Part shown: positions 16,154-24,441 of the stretch, piece by piece | Position numbering within the stretch: the stretch's first letter is position 1 | How the letters are laid out: every line of letters begins with the position of its first letter | Origin: Halodurantibacterium flavum | GTDB taxonomy: Bacteria; Pseudomonadota; Alphaproteobacteria; Rhodobacterales; Rhodobacteraceae | Reading direction: 5' to 3' | Length of the DNA: 64,000 bases | Assembly (NCBI RefSeq): GCF_042681825.1 | Contig: NZ_JBHUGH010000005.1 | Location: 310,001-374,000, forward strand | Made by a program: the position numbers and the translations under genes | Notes under the pieces: model-generated | What the model saw: only the letters and a program-made list of their open reading frames with translations | The model's database searches: none | Told to the model about the DNA's origin: nothing

Positions 16154-17647
16154 ATGTCCCATCAGGAAACGCTTGCCGCCTGCGGCTTTGCCGAGGCCGA
16201 ACTGACCGGCGGGTCGCTTGTCGTCACCTCACCCATCGACGGTGCCGAGGTCGCGCGGCTGGCGGAAACCGCTCCGGGCGACATGGCGGGCATCATCGCC
16301 GATGCGCAGGCGGCCTTTCGCCAGTGGCGCGAGGTTCCGGCGCCCCGCCGCGGAGAGCTCGTGCGCCTGCTCGGTGAGGAACTGCGCGCCGCCAAGGACG
16401 CGCTCGGCGCGCTCGTGACCCTTGAGGCGGGCAAGATCACCTCGGAAGGGCTGGGCGAGGTGCAGGAGATGATCGACATCTGCGATTTTGCCGTGGGCCT
16501 TTCGCGGCAGCTTTACGGGCTGACCATCGCCTCCGAGCGTCCCGGCCACCGGATGATGGAGACCTGGCACCCGATGGGGCCCTGCGGCGTGATCTCGGCC
16601 TTCAACTTCCCGGTCGCGGTCTGGTCCTGGAACGCGGCGCTGGCACTGGTCTGCGGCAATCCGGTGATCTGGAAACCGTCGGAAAAGACGCCCCTGACCG
16701 CGCTTGCCACGATGAAGATCATGCAGCGCGCGCTGGACCGGTTCGGCGACGCGCCGAAGGGGCTGGTTCAGGTGATCATCGGCGGCCCGGCACTGGGCGA
16801 GGCGCTGGTGACGTCGCGCGACGTGCCGATCATCTCGGCCACCGGCTCGACCCGGATGGGGCGCATCGTCGGACCGAAGGTTGCGGAGCGCTTCGGCCGC
16901 TCGATCCTCGAACTGGGCGGCAATAACGCGATGATCGTCGCGCCCTCGGCCGATCTCGACATGGCGGTGCGCGCCATCGTCTTTTCGGCGGTGGGCACCT
17001 GCGGGCAGCGCTGCACCTCGCTGCGGCGGCTGATCGTGCATGAAAGCATCCGGAAGGATCTGGTGGCCCGGCTGGTCAAGGCCTATGGCAGCCTGCCCAT
17101 CGGCGACCCCCGCCAGCCCGGCACGCTGATCGGGCCGCTGGTTGACGGGCCCGCGCGCGACCGGATGCAGGCGATGCTGGACCGCGCGCGCGCCGAAGGC
17201 GGCACCGTCCATGGCGGCGAGACCGCGCCGGGTGTCACGGGCGGCGCCTATGTCACCCCCGCCATCGTCGAGATGCCGGGCCAGACCGACACGGTGCGCG
17301 AGGAGACCTTTGCCCCCATCCTTTACGTCATGGGCTATGAGGACCTGACCGAGGCCATCGCGATGCAGAACGACGTGCCGCAGGGCCTGTCTTCGTGCAT
17401 CTTTACCCTGAACCTGCGCGAGGCCGAGACCTTTCTGTCGGCGGTCGGCTCCGATTGCGGGATCGCGAACGTCAATATCGGCCCCTCGGGCGCCGAGATC
17501 GGCGGGGCCTTTGGCGGCGAGAAGGAAACCGGGGGCGGGCGCGAGAGCGGCTCGGACGCGTGGAAGGGCTATATGCGCCGGCAGACGAACACGGTGAACT
17601 ATTCCGCGCAACTGCCCCTGGCGCAGGGCGTCCGGTTCGACATCTGA
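16154..17647 (+). CDS. Aldehyde dehydrogenase, ALDH7 type (L-piperidine-6-carboxylate/aminoadipate semialdehyde dehydrogenase-like)
   Basis: 497 residues from ATG 16154, with AGGAG at 16141-16145. The catalytic Glu lies in LELGGNNAMIV and the catalytic Cys in GTCGQRCTSLRRL; the GGNNA and GQRCTSLRRL wording is diagnostic of the ALDH7 (antiquitin) group, which oxidises alpha-aminoadipate semialdehyde in lysine breakdown. The NAD-binding ATGSTRMGRIVG and ETFAPILYVMGYE motifs are present. It is followed, after a terminator-like hairpin, by an M19 dipeptidase. Other semialdehydes are possible substrates. Confidence 0.9.
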   Translation: MSHQETLAACGFAEAELTGGSLVVTSPIDGAEVARLAETAPGDMAGIIADAQAAFRQWREVPAPRRGELVRLLGEELRAAKDALGALVTLEAGKITSEGLGEVQEMIDICDFAVGLSRQLYGLTIASERPGHRMMETWHPMGPCGVISAFNFPVAVWSWNAALALVCGNPVIWKPSEKTPLTALATMKIMQRALDRFGDAPKGLVQVIIGGPALGEALVTSRDVPIISATGSTRMGRIVGPKVAERFGRSILELGGNNAMIVAPSADLDMAVRAIVFSAVGTCGQRCTSLRRLIVHESIRKDLVARLVKAYGSLPIGDPRQPGTLIGPLVDGPARDRMQAMLDRARAEGGTVHGGETAPGVTGGAYVTPAIVEMPGQTDTVREETFAPILYVMGYEDLTEAIAMQNDVPQGLSSCIFTLNLREAETFLSAVGSDCGIANVNIGPSGAEIGGAFGGEKETGGGRESGSDAWKGYMRRQTNTVNYSAQLPLAQGVRFDI

Positions 17648-17653
17648 GCGACG

Positions 17654-17676
17654 GGGGCCCTTCGGGGCCCCTTTTT
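17654..17676 (+). terminator. Rho-independent terminator after the aldehyde dehydrogenase
   Basis: GGGGCCC-TTCG-GGGCCCC-TTTTT: a 7-bp stem closed by a stable UUCG tetraloop and a five-T run, 6 nt after the stop codon. It should reduce read-through into the dipeptidase gene. Confidence 0.88.
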
Positions 17677-17719
17677 CCTGCCTCCCCCTCTTTCCTGACC
17701 CTGACCCGAGGATCGCGCG

Positions 17720-18754
17720 ATGACCCCCCTGCCTGTCTTTGATGGCCATAACGACCTGCTGCTGCACCTGTGGCGGAGTGGCGACCATGACGGCACCGCC
17801 TTTTTCAACGGGCGCGAGGGGCATATCGACCTGCCCCGCGCCCGGCAGGGCGGGCTCGCCGGCGGGTTCTTTGCGACTTGGGTCCCGAACCCCGAGACGA
17901 TGCCCGACCCGCAGGGAGCGGATGTCCCCGTCATTCCGCCCCTGGCACATGACCGGGCCTGCCGCATCGCCACCCAGATGATGGGCATCCTGACCCGCAT
18001 GGCCCGCGCCCGACCCGACGCGATCCGCATCTGCCTGACGGCAGCCGAGATCGAGACGGCGCGCAACGCGGGCGCCATCGCCGCGATCATGCATCTGGAA
18101 GGATGCGAGGCCATCGGCGAGGGGCTCGATGAACTCCACCTCTTTCACGCGGCGGGGCTGCGGTCGCTGGGTCCGGTCTGGTCGCGCGACACGATCTTTG
18201 GTCATGGCGTGCCCTTCCGCTTCGGCCACAGCCCCGATACCGGCCCCGGCCTGACCGACGCAGGCAAGCGGCTGGTGCGGGAATGTGACCGGCTGGGCAT
18301 TCTGATCGATCTGAGCCACCTGAACGAGGCGGGGTTCTGGGATGTTGCGCGGATCAGCCAGCGCCCGCTGGTCGCGACCCACAGCAACGTCCATGCGATC
18401 TGCCCCACGACCCGCAACCTGACCGACCGGCAACTCGACGCGATCCGCGACAGCGGCGGGGTCGTGGGCCTCAACTTCGCCGTCAGCTTCCTGCGCGAGG
18501 ACGGGCGCAAGGATGCCGCGACCGGGCTCGACATCATGGTGCGCCACCTGGCCCATCTGGTCGATCGGCTGGGCGAGGATGGCGTGGCGCTCGGCTCGGA
18601 TTTCGACGGGGCAGAGGTTCCGCAGGATATCGGCTCGGCGGCGGGGCTTCCCGTGCTGTTCGAGGCGATGCGCAAGGCGGGTTTCGATGAACCGCTGATC
18701 CGCCGCATCGCTTGGGACAACTGGCTGGGGCTGATCGGGCGCAGCATCGGCTGA
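17720..18754 (+). CDS. Membrane dipeptidase-type metallopeptidase (M19)
   Basis: 344 residues. M19 family metal ligands can be placed: H-x-D in FDGHNDLLLHLW, the bridging Glu region in MHLEGCEAIGEG, His in DLSHLNEAGFWD, His in VATHSNVHAICPTTRNLTD and Asp in LGSDFDGAEVP. No signal peptide is visible, so it is cytoplasmic, unlike the animal enzyme. Typical substrates are dipeptides, including D-amino-acid-containing ones. It starts 43 nt after a terminator, beside an ALDH7 gene and a LysR regulator, suggesting an amino-acid or dipeptide catabolic unit. Confidence 0.9.
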   Translation: MTPLPVFDGHNDLLLHLWRSGDHDGTAFFNGREGHIDLPRARQGGLAGGFFATWVPNPETMPDPQGADVPVIPPLAHDRACRIATQMMGILTRMARARPDAIRICLTAAEIETARNAGAIAAIMHLEGCEAIGEGLDELHLFHAAGLRSLGPVWSRDTIFGHGVPFRFGHSPDTGPGLTDAGKRLVRECDRLGILIDLSHLNEAGFWDVARISQRPLVATHSNVHAICPTTRNLTDRQLDAIRDSGGVVGLNFAVSFLREDGRKDAATGLDIMVRHLAHLVDRLGEDGVALGSDFDGAEVPQDIGSAAGLPVLFEAMRKAGFDEPLIRRIAWDNWLGLIGRSIG

Positions 18755-18761
18755 GCTTTTC

Positions 18762-18777
18762 GTATACAACGGCATAC
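18762..18777 (+). promoter_or_regulatory. Imperfect dyad in the icd upstream region
   Basis: GTATAC-AACG-GCATAC (5 of 6 arm positions pair) lies about 65 bp upstream of the icd start, in a short AT-richer patch. This dyad type is seen with GntR-family operators; which regulator is involved is not inferable. It is weak evidence taken alone. Confidence 0.25.
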
Positions 18778-18842
18778 ACGCCTTCCCCCAAAGCCGGAAT
18801 TCCGCTAGGAAAGCCCCGAGTCACCCCCAAACGGAGAGGCAC

Positions 18843-20057
18843 ATGACCAAGATCAAGGTGGAAAACCCCGTCGTCGAGCTTGACGGCGATGAAATGACCC
18901 GGATCATCTGGGACTTCATCAAGCAAAAGCTGATCCTGCCCTATCTCGACGTCGACCTGAAATACTATGATCTTGGCATCGAGGAACGCGACCGCACCGA
19001 CGACCAGATCACCATCGACGCCGCCAATGCCATCAAGCAATACGGCGTCGGCGTGAAATGCGCGACCATCACCCCCGATGAAGCGCGGGTCGAGGAATTC
19101 GGGCTCAAGCAGATGTGGCGTTCGCCCAACGGGACGATCCGCAACATCCTTGGCGGCGTGATCTTCCGCCAGCCGATCATCTGCAAGAACGTGCCGCGTC
19201 TCGTTCCCGGCTGGACCAAGCCGATCGTCGTCGGCCGTCACGCCTTTGGCGACCAGTATCGCGCAACCGATTTCCGCTTTCCGGGCAAGGGCAAGCTGAC
19301 GATCAAGTTCGTCGGCGAGGATGGCGAGACGATCGAGCGCGAGGTCTTCCAGGCCCCCGGCGCCGGCGTGACCATGGCGATGTACAACCTCGACGACTCG
19401 ATCATCGACTTCGCGCGTGCCTCGATGAACTATGGCCTCAGCCTTGGCTGGCCGGTCTATCTCTCGACCAAGAACACCATCCTCAAGGCCTATGACGGCC
19501 GCTTCAAGGACCTGTTCCAGAAGGTCTATGAGGAAGAGTTCGAAGAGAAGTTCAAGGCCGCCGGCATCACCTATGAGCACCGCCTGATCGACGACATGGT
19601 GGCGGCCGCGATGAAGTGGTCGGGCGGCTATGTCTGGGCCTGCAAGAACTACGACGGCGACGTGCAGTCCGACACTGTGGCGCAGGGCTTCGGCTCGCTC
19701 GGCCTGATGACCTCGGTCCTGATGACGCCCGATGGCAAGACGGTCGAGGCCGAGGCGGCGCATGGCACCGTCACCCGCCACTACCGCCAGCATCAGCAGG
19801 GCAAGGAAACCTCGACCAACTCCATCGCGTCGATCTACGCCTGGACCGGTGGCCTGAAGCACCGCGCCAAGCTCGACAACAACCCGGCGCTCCTGAACTT
19901 CGCCGAGACGCTGGAGCGTGTGACCGTGCAGACGGTGGAGGACGGCTTCATGACCAAGGACCTCGCGCTTCTGGTCGGGCCGGACCAGAAATGGCTCACC
20001 ACCATGGGCTATCTGGAAAAGGTGGACGAATACCTGAACAAGGCCCTGAAGGGCTGA
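18843..20057 (+). CDS. icd: NADP-dependent isocitrate dehydrogenase (eukaryotic-like dimeric type)
   Basis: 404 residues, the standard length for this subfamily. Starts IKVENPVVELDGDEMTRIIW; contains the substrate-binding SPNGTIRNILGG, GRHAFGDQYRATDF, the catalytic YMDG-free variant typical of this group, the metal-binding segment RLIDDMVAAAMKWSGGYVWA and NYDGDVQSD, and the cofactor region EAAHGTVTRHYRQHQ. It converts isocitrate to 2-oxoglutarate in the TCA cycle with NADP. It has its own leader region and is followed by a terminator. Confidence 0.98.
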   Translation: MTKIKVENPVVELDGDEMTRIIWDFIKQKLILPYLDVDLKYYDLGIEERDRTDDQITIDAANAIKQYGVGVKCATITPDEARVEEFGLKQMWRSPNGTIRNILGGVIFRQPIICKNVPRLVPGWTKPIVVGRHAFGDQYRATDFRFPGKGKLTIKFVGEDGETIEREVFQAPGAGVTMAMYNLDDSIIDFARASMNYGLSLGWPVYLSTKNTILKAYDGRFKDLFQKVYEEEFEEKFKAAGITYEHRLIDDMVAAAMKWSGGYVWACKNYDGDVQSDTVAQGFGSLGLMTSVLMTPDGKTVEAEAAHGTVTRHYRQHQQGKETSTNSIASIYAWTGGLKHRAKLDNNPALLNFAETLERVTVQTVEDGFMTKDLALLVGPDQKWLTTMGYLEKVDEYLNKALKG

Positions 20058-20078
20058 GAAACAGGCACAGACCACAGG

Positions 20079-20102
20079 GGGCCGGCAGCGCCGGCCCTTT
20101 TT
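20079..20102 (+). terminator. Terminator after icd
   Basis: GGGCCGGC-AGC-GCCGGCCC followed by five T: an 8-bp stem with a 3-nt loop, 22 nt after the icd stop. A second hairpin that is its exact reverse complement starts 16 nt further on. Confidence 0.88.
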
Positions 20103-20117
20103 CAATCGGGATTGGTG

Positions 20118-20139
20118 GGGCCGGCGCTGCCGGCCCTTT
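20118..20139. terminator. Second hairpin, mirror image of the icd terminator
   Basis: GGGCCGGC-GCT-GCCGGCCC then TTT. The 19-nt hairpin equals the reverse complement of 20079-20097, so each is a hairpin and the two together form a larger inverted repeat. The T-run is short, so it is a weaker terminator, perhaps a backup or the product of local inversion-duplication. Confidence 0.5.
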
Positions 20140-20192
20140 CCCTTACATAAATTTCGCTGGACGCAACCGGGCGGCTGCGGCATCTGTCGCCC

Positions 20193-20825
20193 ATGACCGA
20201 ACCCCAGACACAGACGCAGTCACCGGCTCCCCCTGCCCGCCATACCGTTCTGGACGATGCCCAGGGCATCCTTTTCGGCGTGGCCATGTGCGCCTTCGGG
20301 CTGGTGATCCTGACATCGGCTGGGTTCGTGACCGGGCAGACCGCGGGGCTCGCGGTGCTGATCGCCTATGCCACGGGCCTTTCGTTCGGCTGGGTGTTCT
20401 TCGCGATCAACCTGCCCTTTTACGCGCTGGCGCTGCGCCGGATGGGGATGCGGTTCACGCTGCGCACCTTCGCGGCCGTCGCGGGGCTCTCGGCGCTCAG
20501 CGCGGTGCTGCCGCAGTATGTCGGGTTCGACCGGCTGCATCCGGCGGCAGCGGCGGTGCTCTTTGGTCTTGTGACGGGGGCGGGGTTGCTCGCGCTTTTT
20601 CGTCATGGGGCGAGCTTGGGGGGCGTGGGGATCGTCGCGCTTTATCTGCAGGACAAGACCGGCTTTCGCGCGGGCTGGTCGCAGCTGATCTTTGACGTCT
20701 TCGTCTTTGGTGCGGCGCTCTTTGTTCTGGACCCGGTGGCGGTGGGCTGGTCGCTCCTGGGGGCGGCGATCCTCAACCTCGTGATCGCGGTCAACCACCG
20801 GCGCGACCGTTATATCGCGACCTGA
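20193..20825 (+). CDS. YitT-family membrane protein
   Basis: 210 residues with five or six membrane segments from about residue 24. The blocks FGVAMCAFGLVILTSAGFVTG and GQTAGLAVLIAYATGLSFGW, followed by FFAINLPFYALALRRMG and the LGGVGIVALYLQDKTGFRAG region, match the YitT/DUF161 family of unknown function. N-terminal 22 residues are polar and Pro/Gln-rich. It stands alone between icd and typA. Confidence 0.8.
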   Translation: MTEPQTQTQSPAPPARHTVLDDAQGILFGVAMCAFGLVILTSAGFVTGQTAGLAVLIAYATGLSFGWVFFAINLPFYALALRRMGMRFTLRTFAAVAGLSALSAVLPQYVGFDRLHPAAAAVLFGLVTGAGLLALFRHGASLGGVGIVALYLQDKTGFRAGWSQLIFDVFVFGAALFVLDPVAVGWSLLGAAILNLVIAVNHRRDRYIAT

Positions 20826-20896
20826 GGGCGCTTGGCTCTGGTCAAACCGGGCTTTCCCGGCTATTGCGGCGGCGCAGCATTCAAGGGCAGACGACC

Positions 20897-22717
20897 ATGG
20901 ACCTTCGCAACATCGCGATCATCGCGCACGTTGACCACGGCAAGACGACGCTGGTGGACGAGCTTCTGAAACAATCCGGCGCGTTTCGCGACAACCAGGC
21001 CGTGGCCGAGCGGGCGATGGACTCGAACGATATCGAACGCGAGCGCGGCATCACGATCCTTGCGAAATGCACTTCGCTCGAATGGGGCGGCAAGCGGATC
21101 AATATCGTCGATACACCCGGCCACGCGGATTTCGGCGGCGAGGTCGAACGCATCCTGAGCATGGTCGATGGCGTGGTGCTGCTGGTCGACGCTGCCGAAG
21201 GCCCGATGCCGCAGACGAAATTCGTGACCTCCAAGGCGCTCGCGCTGGGGCTGCGCCCGATCGTGGTGCTGAACAAGGTCGACAAGCCCGATGCCGAACC
21301 CGACCGCGCGCTGGACGAGGTCTTTGACCTTTTCGCGAACCTTGGTGCGACGGACGAACAGCTTGATTTTCCGGTGCTTTACGCCTCGGGCCGGTCCGGC
21401 TGGGCGGATGAGGAACTGGACGGCCCGCGCAAGGATCTCTCGGCGCTATACGATCTGGTGCTGCGCCATGTTCCGGAACCGAAGCAGATCGCGCACCGGT
21501 CCGAGCCCTTCCGGATGCTGGCCACGACGCTTTCCGCCGACCCGTTCATCGGTCGCATCCTGACCGGCCGTGTCGAGAGCGGCACGCTCAAGGTCGGCGA
21601 AACGCTCAAGGCGCTGTCGCGTGACGGCGAGCGGATCGAGCAGTTCCGCGTGACCAAGATCCTCGCTTTTCGCGGGCTCAGCCAGCAGCCCATCGACGCC
21701 GCCGAAGCCGGCGACATCGTGACCATCGCCGGCATGAGCAAGGCGACCGTGGCCGACACGCTCTGCGCGCCCGAGATCGACGTGCCGCTGCCGGCGCAGC
21801 CGATCGACCCGCCGACCATCTCTGTCACCTTCGGCATCAACGATTCGCCCCTGGCCGGCAAGGATGGCAGCAAGGTGCAGTCGCGCGTCATCCGCGACCG
21901 CCTGATGAAGGAAGCCGAGGTCAACGTCGCGATCAAGATCAGCGACACCCCCGGCGGTGAGGCCTTCGAGGTCGCGGGCCGCGGTGAATTGCAGATGGGC
22001 GTGCTGATCGAGAACATGCGCCGCGAAGGGTTCGAGCTGTCGATCTCGCGCCCGCGCGTTCTGTTCCGCGAGGAAGACGGCCAGCGGCTGGAACCCATCG
22101 AGGAAGTCACCATCGACGTCGACGACGAATATTCCGGCGCGGTCATCGAGAAACTGACCGGTGCGCGCAAGGGCGATCTGGTCGAGATGAAGCCCGCGGG
22201 CGCCGGCAAGACCCGGATCATCGCCCATGTGCCCTCGCGCGGGCTGATCGGCTATCACGGTGAATTCCTGACCGACACGCGCGGCACCGGCGTCCTGAAC
22301 CGCGTCTTCCACGAATGGGCGCCGCACAAGGGGCCGATCCAGGGCCGCCGCCAGGGTGTCCTGATCTCGATGGAGAACGGCGTTTCGGTGGGCTACGCGC
22401 TCTGGAACCTCGAGGAACGCGGCAAGCTCTTCATCGGCGCGCAGGAACAGGTCTATGAGGGGATGATCATCGGCGAACATTCCCGCGACAATGACCTTGA
22501 GGTGAACCCGCTCAAGGGCAAGAAGCTCACGAACATCCGCGCCTCCGGCACGGATGAGGCGGTGCGGCTGACGACCCCGGTGCGGTTCAGCCTGGAAGAG
22601 GCCATCGCCTATATCGACGATGACGAACTGGTCGAGGTGACGCCCAAGTCGATCCGCCTGCGCAAGCGGTTCCTTGACCCGCATGAACGCAAGCGGCAGG
22701 CCAAGGCGGCAGGCTGA
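20897..22717 (+). CDS. typA: Ribosome-associated translational GTPase TypA/BipA
   Basis: 606 residues from ATG 20897 (MDLRNIAIIAHVDHGKTTLV). GTPase motifs G1 AHVDHGKTT, G2 RERGITI, G3 DTPGHADFGGEV, G4 NKVDKPDAEPDR are clear, followed by EF-Tu domain II, EF-G domain III/V-like parts (GRGELQMGVLIENMRREGFE) and the BipA-specific C-terminal domain with IGEHSRDNDLEVNPLKGKKLTN. It acts in ribosome assembly and stress adaptation. The nearby in-frame ATG at 20864 is less likely as start. Confidence 0.98.
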   Translation: MDLRNIAIIAHVDHGKTTLVDELLKQSGAFRDNQAVAERAMDSNDIERERGITILAKCTSLEWGGKRINIVDTPGHADFGGEVERILSMVDGVVLLVDAAEGPMPQTKFVTSKALALGLRPIVVLNKVDKPDAEPDRALDEVFDLFANLGATDEQLDFPVLYASGRSGWADEELDGPRKDLSALYDLVLRHVPEPKQIAHRSEPFRMLATTLSADPFIGRILTGRVESGTLKVGETLKALSRDGERIEQFRVTKILAFRGLSQQPIDAAEAGDIVTIAGMSKATVADTLCAPEIDVPLPAQPIDPPTISVTFGINDSPLAGKDGSKVQSRVIRDRLMKEAEVNVAIKISDTPGGEAFEVAGRGELQMGVLIENMRREGFELSISRPRVLFREEDGQRLEPIEEVTIDVDDEYSGAVIEKLTGARKGDLVEMKPAGAGKTRIIAHVPSRGLIGYHGEFLTDTRGTGVLNRVFHEWAPHKGPIQGRRQGVLISMENGVSVGYALWNLEERGKLFIGAQEQVYEGMIIGEHSRDNDLEVNPLKGKKLTNIRASGTDEAVRLTTPVRFSLEEAIAYIDDDELVEVTPKSIRLRKRFLDPHERKRQAKAAG

Positions 22718-22746
22718 CACAGCCAGCAACGGCAAAATCCGGAGGG

Positions 22747-22779
22747 CGCCCGCGATCATTTCGCGGGCGTTTCCTTTTT
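22747..22779 (+). terminator. Terminator after typA
   Basis: CGCCCGCGA-TCATT-TCGCGGGCG followed by TTTCCTTTTT: a 9-bp perfect stem, 30 nt after the typA stop. Confidence 0.88.
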
Positions 22780-22864
22780 GGAGGACGGGGCGTCCGGGAA
22801 CGATGCCCGCGCGCAGCGGTTCTGTGGCCAGCACATCGCAGGATGCTCAGCCAGGGGAACCGTC

Positions 22865-23836
22865 GTGACATATCGAACCGCCCGATCCGCCGCCCGCCGC
22901 GCCTTGCCGCTCATTGCCCTTGCCGCCCTTGGGGCAGGTTCGGCCGCCCTCGTCCGCAAGCGCGTCGCGCAGGCCGAGGCCGCCCATCCCCCCATCGGCC
23001 GCTTTGTGCATATCGACGGCGCACGGCTGCATCTGGTCGAGATGGGCAGCGGGCCGGAAACGCTTGTGCTCCTGCACGGGAATTCCTCGATGGGCGAGGA
23101 TTTCCTTGTCAGCGGGCTCGCCCGGATGGCGGCCGCGCGCTACCGCGTCATCGTCGTGGACCGTCCCGGCTATGGCTACAGCACCCGCCCGCGCCGCGCC
23201 CATGGCTGGGGACCCGAGGCGCAGGCGCATCTGATCCATGGGGCGCTGAAACAGGTCGGCGTCGAGAATGCCATCGTTCTTGGCCACAGCTGGGGGGCGA
23301 TGGTCGCGGCCGCCCTCGCGCTCGATTTTCCGCAGACGGTGCGGGGGCTGGTGCTTGAGGCCGGGTATTTCTATCCCCGCCCCCGATCCGACATCCTGAT
23401 GCGGGCACCGAACGCAGTGCCGGGCCTGGGCGATCTGCTGCGGCACACGATCTCGCCGCTGATCCATGTGGCGGCATGGCCCCTGATGGCGCGGATGATC
23501 TTTGCGCCGGCCCCGGTGCCGCGCAACGCCTGGCGGCTTTCGCCCTGGCTCTTGTTCCATCCGCGCGCGCTCGGCGCCGCCTCGGCCGAGATGGCGGGTA
23601 TTCTGGCGGGTGCTGCCCGGCTTGCGCCGCGCTATCCGCTGATACGGCAACCGACGGTGATCATCGCCGGGCGGCAGGATGCCTTTGTGAACACCGCCCA
23701 GCACAGCGCCCGTCTTGCCGAGGTGCTGCCGCAGGCCGAGTTCCGCTGTTTTGACGGCATCGGTCATATGGCGCATCACCTGATCCCGGAGGAGGTTCTG
23801 GCCGCCATCGACATGCTGGCGGTGCAGGAACAATGA
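22865..23836 (+). CDS. Membrane-anchored alpha/beta hydrolase
   Basis: 323 residues from GTG 22865, which follows AGGGGA; the longer in-frame ATG at 22778 lies in the typA terminator. The N-terminus carries a hydrophobic anchor (ALPLIALAALGAGSAALV) followed by RKR, then the fold: oxyanion LLHGNSSMGEDF, nucleophile GHSWGAM, acid in AGRQDAFVN, His in GIGHMAHH. It resembles epoxide/haloalkane-type hydrolases of the S33-like group; substrate unknown. Its stop overlaps the start of the molybdenum-enzyme small subunit, so it belongs to that operon. Confidence 0.88.
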   Translation: MTYRTARSAARRALPLIALAALGAGSAALVRKRVAQAEAAHPPIGRFVHIDGARLHLVEMGSGPETLVLLHGNSSMGEDFLVSGLARMAAARYRVIVVDRPGYGYSTRPRRAHGWGPEAQAHLIHGALKQVGVENAIVLGHSWGAMVAAALALDFPQTVRGLVLEAGYFYPRPRSDILMRAPNAVPGLGDLLRHTISPLIHVAAWPLMARMIFAPAPVPRNAWRLSPWLLFHPRALGAASAEMAGILAGAARLAPRYPLIRQPTVIIAGRQDAFVNTAQHSARLAEVLPQAEFRCFDGIGHMAHHLIPEEVLAAIDMLAVQEQ

Positions 23837-24441
23837 ACGCGGGCGGGGGTTGGAACGGTACTCAGGCCGATGGAGGGACCCAGGTGAACCTGCAGCAGAA
23901 CCCCGACCGCAGCGACGCGCTGCCACCCCCGCCAGAACAGGAAATCACGCTGCATGTGAACGGGGTCGCCCATGTTCTGAACGTGGCGCCCTGGGTCACG
24001 CTGCTTGACGCGCTGCGCGAGCGGCTGAACCTCACCGGGACGAAAAAGGGCTGCGACCACGGGCAGTGCGGCGCCTGCACGGTCATGCTGGACGGGATGC
24101 GGGTGAATTCCTGCCTGATCCTGGCGGCCATGAAGGACGGCGCGCAGATCACCACGATCGAGGCCGGGCCGAAGGGCGCCGAGGGCGCGGCGCTGGCGCG
24201 GCTGCAAAGGGCCTTCATCCGCCACGACGCTTTTCAATGCGGCTATTGCACCCCCGGCCAGATCATGTCGGCGCTCGCGCTGATGGGCGAGGGTCGCGCC
24301 CGCAGCCGCGACGAAATCCGCGAGTTCATGAGCGGGAACCTCTGCCGGTGCGGCGCCTATCCGAATATCATCGCTGCCGTGGAAGAGGCGCTGGCCGAAA
24401 CGCTCGCCGCAGGCGGCGAGGATGCGGGGGACGCGCGATGA
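23833..24441 (+). CDS. Molybdenum aldehyde oxidoreductase, [2Fe-2S] small subunit (PaoA/YagT-like)
   Basis: 202 residues. Residues after about 37 form a plant-ferredoxin domain with GCDHGQCGACTVMLDG and a downstream Cys, then a four-helix domain with CGYCTPGQ and CRCGAY, giving two [2Fe-2S] clusters of the xanthine oxidase family. Unlike E. coli PaoA there is no twin-arginine signal; the N-terminal 36 residues are Gly/Gln/Pro-rich and disordered-looking, so the enzyme is probably cytoplasmic. It overlaps the upstream hydrolase and the downstream FAD subunit by ATGA. Confidence 0.93.
   Translation: MNAGGGWNGTQADGGTQVNLQQNPDRSDALPPPPEQEITLHVNGVAHVLNVAPWVTLLDALRERLNLTGTKKGCDHGQCGACTVMLDGMRVNSCLILAAMKDGAQITTIEAGPKGAEGAALARLQRAFIRHDAFQCGYCTPGQIMSALALMGEGRARSRDEIREFMSGNLCRCGAYPNIIAAVEEALAETLAAGGEDAGDAR

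Noticed and set aside
16229..18775. 848-codon minus-strand ORF opposite the aldehyde dehydrogenase and dipeptidase
   Set aside because: Antisense shadow with Arg/His/Gly-rich, domain-less translation.
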